Source: Deinococcus grandis
Lineage (GTDB): Bacteria > Deinococcota > Deinococci > Deinococcales > Deinococcaceae
DNA: 64,000 nt
Assembly (NCBI RefSeq): GCF_001485435.1
Contig: NZ_BCMS01000001.1
Span: 2,551,501 to 2,615,500, forward strand
Reading direction: 5' to 3'
The position numbers and the translations under genes are program-made. Below are positions 1 through 11,037 of this stretch, in pieces. The notes under the pieces were generated by a model. That model was not told the origin of the DNA. It did no database searches and was given only the letters and a program-made list of their open reading frames with translations. Numbering within the stretch: the first letter of the stretch is position 1; the number at the start of each line of letters is the position of its first letter.

Positions 1-1344
<1,344 letters not shown>

Positions 1345-1451
1345 GACTCCTTGAGCAGTAAACGGGGTGAAGGTCAGCGGGCCGTCACCGCATTACAGCA
1401 CGGCCCACCCACACGCGCCCCCTCACCGCGCCCACCGGGCCACCGACAGGC

Positions 1452-1970
1452 TCAGGCCACGGGTTCGGGCCGCGCCTGCGGGACGTCCTCGATCTCTTCC
1501 GCGTCCCCGGCCTCCTGCGCGGCGAGCATCACGTCCCGGAAGGCCCGCACCGCCTCCTGCAGGAACGACAGGTACCGCGGCAGGGCCGCCACGAACTCCT
1601 GCGGCTGCGCGTGTAGCACCTCCACGCCCGCCCACACGTCGCCGTCCACGGTGTGCAGCTTCACCAGCTTCGCCTCACGGTTCACGGCGTCACACGCGAA
1701 CAGCGCCTGCCCGTACTCCTCGTCGGACTCCAGCGCCCAGAAGTTGGGGAACAGCAGGTGGTAGAACGTCGCGTCGTCCCCCTGCACGGGCACGTAGTAC
1801 TGCCCGCCCTCGAACATGAACGCCAGCCCGGACTCCGCGTCGGCCTGCACCGCGAAGCCCAGCGCCCCCAGCGCGTCCCGCACCGCCGCCAGCCCCTCGG
1901 GCAGCGTCACCGCTGGCCGGGGCGGGGGGGCGACCTTCACGACCTTCTTCTTCACCGTCTGCGCAGCCAT
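1452..1970 (-). CDS. YbjN-domain protein (172 aa)
   Basis: A YbjN-type (DUF1821) protein. After a short basic N-terminus (KKKVVKVAPPPRP) comes one alpha/beta domain of about 125 residues. The Gly-Gly-Gln-Tyr-Tyr-Val segment, the FYHLLFPNFWAL segment and the LVKLHT strand match this family, whose fold resembles type III secretion chaperones. The tail is acidic. Start ATG at 1970 is preceded by GGAGGAGTGAC. It lies 47 bases after the 346-residue gene and before ppk, so these may be cotranscribed. Its function is unknown. The chaperone-like fold and the large partner upstream (3058-5421) make a chaperone role possible, but that is inference. A second YbjN-type protein is encoded at 37907-38368. 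Confidence 0.75.
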   Translation of the reverse strand: MAAQTVKKKVVKVAPPPRPAVTLPEGLAAVRDALGALGFAVQADAESGLAFMFEGGQYYVPVQGDDATFYHLLFPNFWALESDEEYGQALFACDAVNREAKLVKLHTVDGDVWAGVEVLHAQPQEFVAALPRYLSFLQEAVRAFRDVMLAAQEAGDAEEIEDVPQARPEPVA

Positions 1971-2017
1971 GTCACTCCTCCAGTCCACACCCGCCCACGC
2001 CGGGGCGGATGGACTTC

Positions 2018-3058
2018 TCAGTTAGGTCGGTTCGCCTCGTCCGAGTACAGCTCCTGCGGGAATTCCTCCGCGAGGAACGTCATGTACCGCATGTTCAGCA
2101 GGTGCCGCGTCGCCACCCGCTCGAACGCCGCGCCGTTCTCCTCGGTCTTCGCGTTCCCGAACCCGTACTCACCCACCACGAACGTCCCGTCCGGCCGGAA
2201 GTACGCAATCGCAGACCCGGCCGGATCACGGAAGTTCCAGCCGCTGTCCGCCGCGTTCCCCGGCTCCCGCACCAGCTGCGCGAGCCGCTCCTGAATCCGC
2301 ACGTACCGCCCGTCATCCAGCGCGGCGTGACGAAAGCCACGCGTCGCCGTCTCGACCATATACCCGAAGCGCCACCCGAAGAACCGCACGTCGAAGCGCA
2401 GCGGCCCCGACGCGAGCAGGATCGACGTCGCATCCCGGCTCAGTTCCTCGGCCTGGTACTTCTTGCGCATGAACACCGCGAACGCATCCGACACCGTCGG
2501 GTACACGTTGAAGCCCTCGCCGTAATGGAAGCCGCCCAGCCACTGCGACACGCTGGGCCGCACAGCCTCCGTGAACGGCAGCCCCAGGTACGCCCGCGCC
2601 GCCATCACGCCCTCTTCCAGCATGAACAGCGCCACGTCGATCAAGGTGTCGGCCCGGAACTGCCGGTCGAAACCTGCCGACTCCACGCCCAGCACCAGCT
2701 CGCCGGACACCGGATCGAACAGCGCCCGCACCCCCGCGCACGTCGAGCACACGTGATCGATGCAGCGGTACGCGAACGCCTTCTCCGCCACCGACCCCGC
2801 CCGCAGAATGTTGCACTCCGGCACCCGCGTCGTCAGAGACAGACCGAGCGCATTGCGGATGAATGGCGCCTCGACATGAATTCCCCGGTAGTCGAATTGA
2901 ACGTCCTCGGTCTCTTCATCCATCTGGTAGTTCGAGAGAGTGTCATCGAGTTTCGCCATCTCATGCATGACCAGATTGGCCGAGAGGCGCATCTCCCCCA
3001 CCTCGACACCCTGGCGCAGATGCGGTTCCGCCTGCTTCTTCCTGAACAGGCCGAACAT
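2018..3058 (-). CDS. Unrecognised 346-residue protein coupled to the large 787-residue protein
   Basis: I do not recognise this protein. It begins MFGLFRKKQ, has no signal peptide and no clear membrane segment. Around residues 80-107 it has four cysteines (C82, C99, C104, C107; the last three as CxxxxCxxC), which could bind a metal. The middle part (DPVSGELVLG, then DTLIDVALFMLEEGV) faintly recalls YbjN-type domains. The C-terminal third is aromatic-rich (FFGWRFGYMV, FRPDGTFVVGEYGFG). Its ATG overlaps the stop of the upstream 787-residue gene as TGATG, so the two are almost certainly translationally coupled and probably work together. A ybjN gene follows. Confidence 0.7.
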   Translation of the reverse strand: MFGLFRKKQAEPHLRQGVEVGEMRLSANLVMHEMAKLDDTLSNYQMDEETEDVQFDYRGIHVEAPFIRNALGLSLTTRVPECNILRAGSVAEKAFAYRCIDHVCSTCAGVRALFDPVSGELVLGVESAGFDRQFRADTLIDVALFMLEEGVMAARAYLGLPFTEAVRPSVSQWLGGFHYGEGFNVYPTVSDAFAVFMRKKYQAEELSRDATSILLASGPLRFDVRFFGWRFGYMVETATRGFRHAALDDGRYVRIQERLAQLVREPGNAADSGWNFRDPAGSAIAYFRPDGTFVVGEYGFGNAKTEENGAAFERVATRHLLNMRYMTFLAEEFPQELYSDEANRPN

Positions 3059-5421
3059 CAGTCTCCGGCCTTCATGTTCGCCTGCTTGCTCATGTCATCC
3101 ACGATGTCGTCCGGGTTCAGGCTGGGGAAGACTTCCTTGAGGATGTCCTCGGCGACCTTCAGCAGGCCATTGGCCTCTTCCTCGGTGGCTTTCTTCTTAG
3201 GCTTCTCGTCCTGCTCGCCCTTGAGTTCCTTCGCCTTGGCCTTCACGGGCGCGGCGATGGCCGACTCGGCGGCCTTGCTGAGGACCTCGTCCACGGCCTC
3301 GGATCCCACGGTGACCACCGACGCCAGCGGCGTGGTGCTGCGCAGCGCCTGGATCACCTTGCCGTACTTCTCGATCCGCTCGTTGATCGGCACGCGGGCC
3401 GGGGTGGTCAGCGCCATGCCCAGCCGCTCGAACGCGCCCCTGTCGGCAGCGTTCTTCCCGAAGTACCGCTCCATGGCCTTCTTCGACGCGTTCAGCGCCT
3501 CGGTCTTCATGGCCAGCGTCTGGAGGTTTGTGGACGGATGGCGAGCGACGAACGTCTCGGCCTGACGGGTCAGCAGGTCGGCGGCCTTCGTCACCTCCTG
3601 ATCGGCACGCAGTTGCGCGTCACGCTTGATACTCTGCCTCATCTGGTCACTTATCGCAGCGCTGTTTCCACTCCGGCGTGCCAGCAGGGCCGCCTCGGTG
3701 TCCTGCGCGACCTTGTCCCGCAGGCGTTTCTCGGCCAGGGCGCGGGCGTGAGCGACTTCCGCCCCGTACGTCAGGGGGGCGCCCTGCTCGGCCAGGGCCT
3801 TGAAGTCCGCCTGGACGCTGCCGTGGCGGCCCAGCAGGCGCGAGAGGTCCTTGTTCAGGTCGTGGCTGGCGTCCGTCCAGACCTTGTTCAGGTGCGTGCG
3901 GATGGCGGTGCCGCTGGCGCGGAATTCCACGATGGCCTTGGCGACGTGCCCGTCGGGATTGCGGGCGATCAGGTCGTCGAGGCGCTGGACGGTGGTTTCC
4001 TTGAGGTGCCGGGCGTGCCGGGCGACGCTGGTCTGGCTGATCTTGCCGCCCAGGGTGGCCTTCCAGGCGTCCACGCGGTCGGCGGCCTTGACGCGGCCGT
4101 TCGTGAGTTTGCGGCTGAGGGTGTTCCCGGCGCCGTCCACGGCGTCCCTCAGCTTCCGGGCGGCTTTCAGGATGGGGCTCTGGCGGACGTGGTTGCGCAG
4201 GCCCGTCAGGAGGGTGCGGTCGAGGGTGCGCAGGCCCTGCACGCCCTTGCGGACGGTGCCGGTGATGGCGTCTGCGCCCTTGCTGGCGAGTTTCCGGAGG
4301 GTGGGCGTCTGGGCTTTCAGGTACGCGCGGGCCTGCCGGGCGCGGCGGGTGGTCATGACGCGGACCTTGCGGGCGGCGTAGCCGACCTTCGCGGAGGCGT
4401 TGCCGGCGGCGGTCGTGACGGCATTCTTGACGTTGGTGGCGGCGCGGGCCACGGGTTGCGTGAGGTACTTCTGCGCCAGTCGCCCGGCGTTCTTCAGGAC
4501 CGTTTTCGCACCGGCAGGCAGGACGCGCCGGGCGAGTTTCGCGGCGGCCTTCCCGCTTCCTTTCACGGCGCCCTGTGCGAGGTGCGCCAGTCCCCGCGCG
4601 GCGGGCGTGAGCCCCTTGCCGAGAGCGCGGCCCACGCCGACGACGGCCTTCCCGGCGAACTTGAATACGGGGCCGCCCACGCTGCCCACGATGGCGTCCA
4701 CGGCGATGCTCCTGGCGGTGACGCCCTGGAAGGCGGCGCGCTCCTTGAACGTGTACTTCTTGTCCTTCTGCGCCTTGGCTTTCGCGGCGGCGTTGAAGAC
4801 CTTGTTTTCCACGACCTGCGCGGCGATGCCGCCCCCGGCGCTGATCCCGGCCGCCAGGGCCAGCGCGGGCGCCGTGAGTGCCCCGCCGGTGGCGACGGTG
4901 ACAGCCGCGACGGCGGTCAGGGCGACGCCCTTCCAGAATTTCGCCTTGCCTTCCGGCGTGGCGTACCACTTCCGGAACTGCTCGACCTTGGCCCCGGCGA
5001 ACTTCCCGACGGCTTTCGCGCCATTGATGACCCCCTTGACTGGGTTCTTCACGAAGCCGGCGGCGCCCTTGACGACCTTCTTCGCGCCCTCCAGCAGGCC
5101 CGGCAGGTTCTTCGCGGCGCTGGCGTGCAGGCCGGTCAGCTGCTTGCGGAAGAACCCCATGACCCCCCCGGCCTCGCGGGGCGGCGCGGCGGGACGACCC
5201 GTGACCTTCAGGTTCGGTGTTGGCAGCGTCCTGGGTGTGGTTTTGCGCGCGCCGGGCGGCAGTTGCGGCCCGATCATCGGCGCGGCCTTCACGCCCCTGC
5301 GGGGCGCGGCAGGCGTGCGCCCCACCTTCAGCGGGGCAGGCTGAGCGGGACGCGCGGCGGTCTTGGCGGTGGGCTGTTTCGGCTTGGCCTTCTGGCCCTT
5401 GCGTTGCGGTTGTTCGAGCAT
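3058..5421 (-). CDS. Large basic Ala/Lys-rich protein with internal hydrophobic Gly/Ala segment (787 aa)
   Basis: Function unknown. Start ATG at 5421 is used because upstream in-frame codons look noncoding. Residues 1-85 are a Pro/Lys/Arg-rich, low-complexity tail. Residues 164-204 are a hydrophobic Gly/Ala run (VALTAVAAVTVATGG, LALAAGISAGGG) of the kind seen in proteins that insert into membranes. Residues about 205-480 are amphipathic, alternating Ala-Lys-Gly. The last third is charged, predicted helical, and ends acidic. No catalytic motif is visible. It overlaps the 346-residue gene by TGATG. The layout (basic flexible N-terminus, Gly-zipper, helical body, small chaperone-fold gene nearby) resembles secreted effectors or tape-measure-like proteins, but I see no secretion apparatus in the window. 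A DNA-compacting or structural role cannot be excluded. Confidence 0.7.
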   Translation of the reverse strand: MLEQPQRKGQKAKPKQPTAKTAARPAQPAPLKVGRTPAAPRRGVKAAPMIGPQLPPGARKTTPRTLPTPNLKVTGRPAAPPREAGGVMGFFRKQLTGLHASAAKNLPGLLEGAKKVVKGAAGFVKNPVKGVINGAKAVGKFAGAKVEQFRKWYATPEGKAKFWKGVALTAVAAVTVATGGALTAPALALAAGISAGGGIAAQVVENKVFNAAAKAKAQKDKKYTFKERAAFQGVTARSIAVDAIVGSVGGPVFKFAGKAVVGVGRALGKGLTPAARGLAHLAQGAVKGSGKAAAKLARRVLPAGAKTVLKNAGRLAQKYLTQPVARAATNVKNAVTTAAGNASAKVGYAARKVRVMTTRRARQARAYLKAQTPTLRKLASKGADAITGTVRKGVQGLRTLDRTLLTGLRNHVRQSPILKAARKLRDAVDGAGNTLSRKLTNGRVKAADRVDAWKATLGGKISQTSVARHARHLKETTVQRLDDLIARNPDGHVAKAIVEFRASGTAIRTHLNKVWTDASHDLNKDLSRLLGRHGSVQADFKALAEQGAPLTYGAEVAHARALAEKRLRDKVAQDTEAALLARRSGNSAAISDQMRQSIKRDAQLRADQEVTKAADLLTRQAETFVARHPSTNLQTLAMKTEALNASKKAMERYFGKNAADRGAFERLGMALTTPARVPINERIEKYGKVIQALRSTTPLASVVTVGSEAVDEVLSKAAESAIAAPVKAKAKELKGEQDEKPKKKATEEEANGLLKVAEDILKEVFPSLNPDDIVDDMSKQANMKAGD

Positions 5422-5564
5422 GACGGCACCTGCTGGAATCGAATCGGGGGACAGCGCGGCAGAGTGGACACGCCAGTCTAGAGGTGACCACCCGTTCACA
5501 CAAACGGAAATGACCGGCCATGCAGACCGGTCAACCCTCCATGAAGCCGCGCTGCTCTGCCGCG

Positions 5565-6092
5565 TTACGCCTGTGCGCCGCCCGGCACGATCCGCGAGGC
5601 GTCCACACCCAGGCGGTCCAGCGCCGACTGCCAACGCTCCTCGGCGGGCACATCCCACAGCAGATCCGGCGTGGACTGTTCCACCCACACCCACGTCCCC
5701 TCGCGCGCCTCCTCGGTCAGCTGGCCCGGACCCCACCCGGCGTACCCCAGCACCAGCATGAACGGCTGCCCGCTACGCTCCACCGCCCGCAGCACATCCA
5801 GACTACTGGACACCGTCAGGCCCGGCAGAAGGCGCAGTTCGCCCTCCATGTCCACCGGCTGCGCGTACAGACACCAGCCCAGCGTCGGGTCCACCGGACC
5901 GCCCAGCCACGCCACCTCCGGGTGCCCCGTCAGTTCCGGCATCAGCTCCTGCACGCTCTGGGTCATGGGCGCGTTCACGATCAAGCCCATCGCGCCCTTC
6001 GTGTCGTGCTCCAGCAGCAGGATCACGGTTCCCTCGAACAGGCTGCCGCGCAGGTGCGGGCTGGCCACCAGGAACGTCACGGGCGCACTCAT
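5565..6092 (-). CDS. YqgE/AlgH family protein (175 aa)
   Basis: Member of the UPF0301 (YqgE/AlgH, DUF179) family. The family start FLVASPHLRGSLFEGTVILL, then LLEHDTKGAMGLIVNAP and WLGGPVDP are all present, and the GYAGWGPGQLTEE segment marks the C-terminal half. Length is normal for the family. Function is not established; in Pseudomonas the homologue AlgH affects alginate regulation. The chosen ATG at 6092 lies 6 bases after TATCCT (6099-6104 on the complement), the spacing typical of leaderless transcripts. The alternative upstream start would add 47 residues of noncoding character. Confidence 0.9.
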   Translation of the reverse strand: MSAPVTFLVASPHLRGSLFEGTVILLLEHDTKGAMGLIVNAPMTQSVQELMPELTGHPEVAWLGGPVDPTLGWCLYAQPVDMEGELRLLPGLTVSSSLDVLRAVERSGQPFMLVLGYAGWGPGQLTEEAREGTWVWVEQSTPDLLWDVPAEERWQSALDRLGVDASRIVPGGAQA

Positions 6093-6133
6093 ACCGACAG
6101 GATAGCGCGACCCACGCGGGCATTCAGGCCCAT

Positions 6134-7006
6134 TCAGTATGTGATGCGGCGCGTGATGGTCATGAACGTCTGCCCCTGCATGGTCCCGACCTGCCGCACC
6201 CAGTTGCCCCGCGCGTCGTACTCGATCCGCCACTGTTCCTGCACGTCTCCCAGGTCGGCCATCTCGATGTGCGTCACGCGCCCGGCCGCATCGGTGGTCA
6301 ACAGCACGGCTGGAAGGGTCTGCCCGTTGGCTGTCTCCTCGACTCGGATGCCTGAGCCGCCCGGGGCGTAGATGTAGGTGGACTGCCGCGTGTTTCGCAG
6401 CCCCGACCCGGGGAGGGTCGCGACGATCTCCCTGCTGATCAGGCGGCCTTCCGTGTCAAGTTGTGCGGCGGTCACCTGACTGATGAGCCCGGCGCGGGTG
6501 ACTCGCTCCACCACCTGCCGTTTCGCTGCGGAATACGTGCAGCTGACCTGTTCCTTCATCGCCTGGAGGGTCTGGTCCTCCCAGACGCCGCTGTAGGCGG
6601 TCAGCCGCCCCTGAGTGTCGAAGGTCAGCGTGATCGGCTCGCGCGGCTGCTTCTGCAACTGCGCGAGCGTGACACTCCTCCCGCTGAACACGCCCTCCAG
6701 GCCGACCCAGGCACGTTGGTACCCGGCCTGGCCGGTCAGGGTGAGCAGCGTCCAGGTCTGGTCACCGGGAGCGCGGGTCTGCACCTGCGTCATCCGGCTG
6801 CCCTGGAAGGTGAACGTGCGCGTGGTGGTGCGGGCGGGTTCGTCCGGCGCGGCAGGGTCGGAGACGCGACGTTCCTCGGTGACCTGACGGGGCGCGCCCT
6901 GGAAGCGGGGCAGCAGCGTACGGTCCTCGCCCGGCACGTCGTAACAGTACGCGGCGTGGGCAGTGGTCAGGGTGGTCAGGAGGAGCAGGGGGAGCAGGCG
7001 GCGCAT
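6134..7006 (-). CDS. Secreted protein of unknown function (290 aa)
   Basis: Begins with a clear signal peptide (MRRLLPLLLLTTLTTAHA, cleavage after Ala-His-Ala). The mature part is beta-rich with repeated strand motifs such as TFTFQGSRMTQVQT, TLTFDTQGRLTAYSG, AQLDTEGRLIS, TTDAAGRVTHIE and EYDARGNWVRQV. These D-x-x-G-R/N repeats resemble the RHS/YD-type beta repeat. It is probably periplasmic or surface-exposed. A TATCCT element (7015-7020 on the complement) lies 8 bases before the ATG. Orientation and spacing suggest its own transcription unit, downstream of the lon terminator. Confidence 0.7.
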   Translation of the reverse strand: MRRLLPLLLLTTLTTAHAAYCYDVPGEDRTLLPRFQGAPRQVTEERRVSDPAAPDEPARTTTRTFTFQGSRMTQVQTRAPGDQTWTLLTLTGQAGYQRAWVGLEGVFSGRSVTLAQLQKQPREPITLTFDTQGRLTAYSGVWEDQTLQAMKEQVSCTYSAAKRQVVERVTRAGLISQVTAAQLDTEGRLISREIVATLPGSGLRNTRQSTYIYAPGGSGIRVEETANGQTLPAVLLTTDAAGRVTHIEMADLGDVQEQWRIEYDARGNWVRQVGTMQGQTFMTITRRITY

Positions 7007-7045
7007 GTCCTGGCAGGATAGTGCGATGGCGTGCGCGCGGCGTGC

Positions 7046-7077
7046 AAAAAAACTCCCCGTCCGGCGTGGACGGGGAG
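7046..7077 (-). terminator. Intrinsic terminator of lon
   Basis: On the minus strand a perfect 10-bp stem (CTCCCCGTCC / GGACGGGGAG, 7053-7077) with a 5-base loop is followed by seven T. It lies 15 bases after the lon stop codon. Confidence 0.95.
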
Positions 7078-7092
7078 CAGCGGGAAGTTCGG

Positions 7093-9540
<2,448 letters not shown>

Positions 9541-9605
9541 CTCGGAACTCCTTTTCGCCCGGGTGGGGTCTTGGTGAGAGCGGGTTCCTGAAACTCCTGC
9601 ATCCA

Positions 9606-9649
9606 GGAAACTTGAGTGCGACTATATCAAGTTTCCGGGGTGTGGGCAA
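9606..9649 (-). promoter_or_regulatory. lon promoter overlapped by a HAIR-like HspR operator
   Basis: Reading the minus strand: -35 TTGCCC (9644-9649), 17-base spacer, -10 TATAGT (9621-9626). A perfect 10-bp inverted repeat, GGAAACTTGA (9606-9615) and TCAAGTTTCC (9627-9636), spaced by 11 bases, covers the -10. Inside it CTTGAGT-N7-TATCAAG (9611-9631) matches the HAIR consensus CTTGAGT-N7-ACTCAAG in 12 of 14 positions. HAIR is the site of the heat-shock repressor HspR, known in Streptomyces and described in D. radiodurans, so repression of lon is likely. Confidence 0.85.
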
Positions 9650-9794
9650 GCCGCAGCCGACCCGGACGGGATCACTTCAAACCTCGTCCTCCACGACAAA
9701 AGCCTACCGCTGCGCGCCTGACACAACCCTCACGCGAAGCTGACGAGACCTTCACCACTCCTCTACCCCGGCCCTCCCCTCCTAGACTGATCGC

Positions 9795-10910
9795 ATGCCC
9801 CGCGTGACCTTCAGGCTGACCCTGCCGCCCGGCACCCCACCGGGCACGCTGTTCCTGACCGGCGACCACCGCGCCTGGAGCGACGACCCCACGGGCTGGA
9901 CCTTCCGGGATGGTGTGCTGCACACCGAGCTGCCAGACGGTCTGCTGGCGCAGGCGACGGTGCGCCGCGTGAACCCGGACGGCACCACCACCGAGGAGGG
10001 CGACGCCTGGGGCGGCCGCGCCCGCGCGCACCGCATCAAAGTTCATGGCGACACCACTGTGCTCCTGACCGTGGCGGGCTGGCAGGACGCCAGCGAAGGC
10101 GCGGGCCGCCCGCCGCGCAGCGCCCCACCGCGCGAGGAGACCGTGCTGGACGCCCCCTGGGGCGCGCAGTCCGTGCGCCTGTGGTGGCCCGCCAGGCACG
10201 AGGGACCGCTGCCGCTGCTGATCCTGCACGACGGCCAGAACGCCTTCGACGAGGCCCGCACCTTCGCCGGGGACAGCTGGGACGCCGCCGGGGCCGCGCA
10301 GGCCCTCGCGGACGCCGGGTACCCGGTCCGGATTGCCGCGCTGCCCGTGAACGACGACCGCAACCGCCGCTACGTGCCGTTCCCCTTCGACCTGAACGAC
10401 CAGAGCAGCGGCGCAGACGAGTATGCCGACTGGCTCAGGGACACCCTCCTGCCGCACCTGCACGCCCGCTTCGGCCCCGTCTCCGCGCAGGACACCGCGC
10501 TGGCCGGGTCCTCGTTCGGTGGGCTGATCACCGCGTACGCGGGCCTGCGCGACCCCGGCACGTACGGCACGCTGGGCGTGTTCAGTCCCGCCGTGTGGCC
10601 CGCCGACTTCGCGTTCCTGCGCTGGATGGCCGGGCGCGGCGACCCGCACTCGCGCGTGTGGGTGGACATCGGCGACCACGAGGGCAGCAGCGTGCAGGGC
10701 GCGCAGGAGGTCCTCACACTGGCCCGCGACCTGACCGCGCAGCTCGCCCCGCACGTCGCCGAGGCGCACTTCACGGTCGGCGAGGGCCACTGGCACGACG
10801 AACCCGCGTGGCGCGAACGCCTGCCCGCCTTCCTGCGCTGGTGGCGCGGCGCAGAAGTGGCGGGTGGGCTTTTTGAGCGCCCTGCAAGCAGATCTGGACA
10901 ACCTGTCTAG
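9795..10910 (+). CDS. Esterase of the EstD/enterochelin-esterase type (alpha/beta hydrolase)
   Basis: A putative serine esterase of 371 residues. Residues 1-100 form a beta domain resembling a starch-binding/early-set domain (TFRLTLPPGTPPGTLFLTGD, HRAWSDDPTGW). The catalytic alpha/beta-hydrolase domain of the esterase D (PF00756) type follows, with LLILHDGQNAFD, the nucleophile elbow GSSFGG (Ser240), GVFSPAVWP, WVDIGDHEG and a late His in GEGHWHDEPAW. No signal peptide is visible, so a cytoplasmic location is likely. TAGACT (9783-9788) ends 6 bases before the ATG, indicating a leaderless transcript. The substrate cannot be told; the N-terminal carbohydrate-binding-like domain and the amylase next door hint at sugar esters. 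Confidence 0.85.
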   Translation: MPRVTFRLTLPPGTPPGTLFLTGDHRAWSDDPTGWTFRDGVLHTELPDGLLAQATVRRVNPDGTTTEEGDAWGGRARAHRIKVHGDTTVLLTVAGWQDASEGAGRPPRSAPPREETVLDAPWGAQSVRLWWPARHEGPLPLLILHDGQNAFDEARTFAGDSWDAAGAAQALADAGYPVRIAALPVNDDRNRRYVPFPFDLNDQSSGADEYADWLRDTLLPHLHARFGPVSAQDTALAGSSFGGLITAYAGLRDPGTYGTLGVFSPAVWPADFAFLRWMAGRGDPHSRVWVDIGDHEGSSVQGAQEVLTLARDLTAQLAPHVAEAHFTVGEGHWHDEPAWRERLPAFLRWWRGAEVAGGLFERPASRSGQPV

Positions 10911-10963
10911 ATTTCAGTCTGTCTGGACCGGCGGGGTCTCTTGCGGGAACGGGTGTGCCGTCG

Positions 10964-11025
10964 ATTATGATTGCCGGGCACCAAAAATCCTGAAACCGGT
11001 TCCACGCCGTTGTGGAACCATTCCA
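10964..11025 (+). promoter_or_regulatory. Amylase promoter region with LacI-type palindrome
   Basis: A -10-like TATGAT lies at 10966-10971, with TTGCGG at 10941-10946 (spacing 19, suboptimal). Downstream, TGAAACCGGTTCCA (10991-11004) is a 14-bp near-perfect palindrome centred on CCGG, like LacI/CcpA/MalR-family operators. A second weaker one, TGGAA-cca-TTCCA, lies at 11013-11025. The first ends 33 bases before the amylase ATG. A related 20-bp palindrome precedes the lipase gene at 17356-17375. Confidence 0.55.
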
Positions 11026-11037
11026 TGGAGGTTTCGC

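Noticed and set aside
3538..5481. Long plus-strand frames opposite the 787-residue gene, and similar ones opposite Lon, rpoB and rpoC
   Set aside because: They are antisense by-products of high GC; codon use and lack of any family match rule them out.
5422..5736. N-terminal extension of the 787-residue protein back to 5736
   Set aside because: It runs antisense through the yqgE 3' end, has noncoding character, and the ATG at 5421 starts the conserved basic tail.
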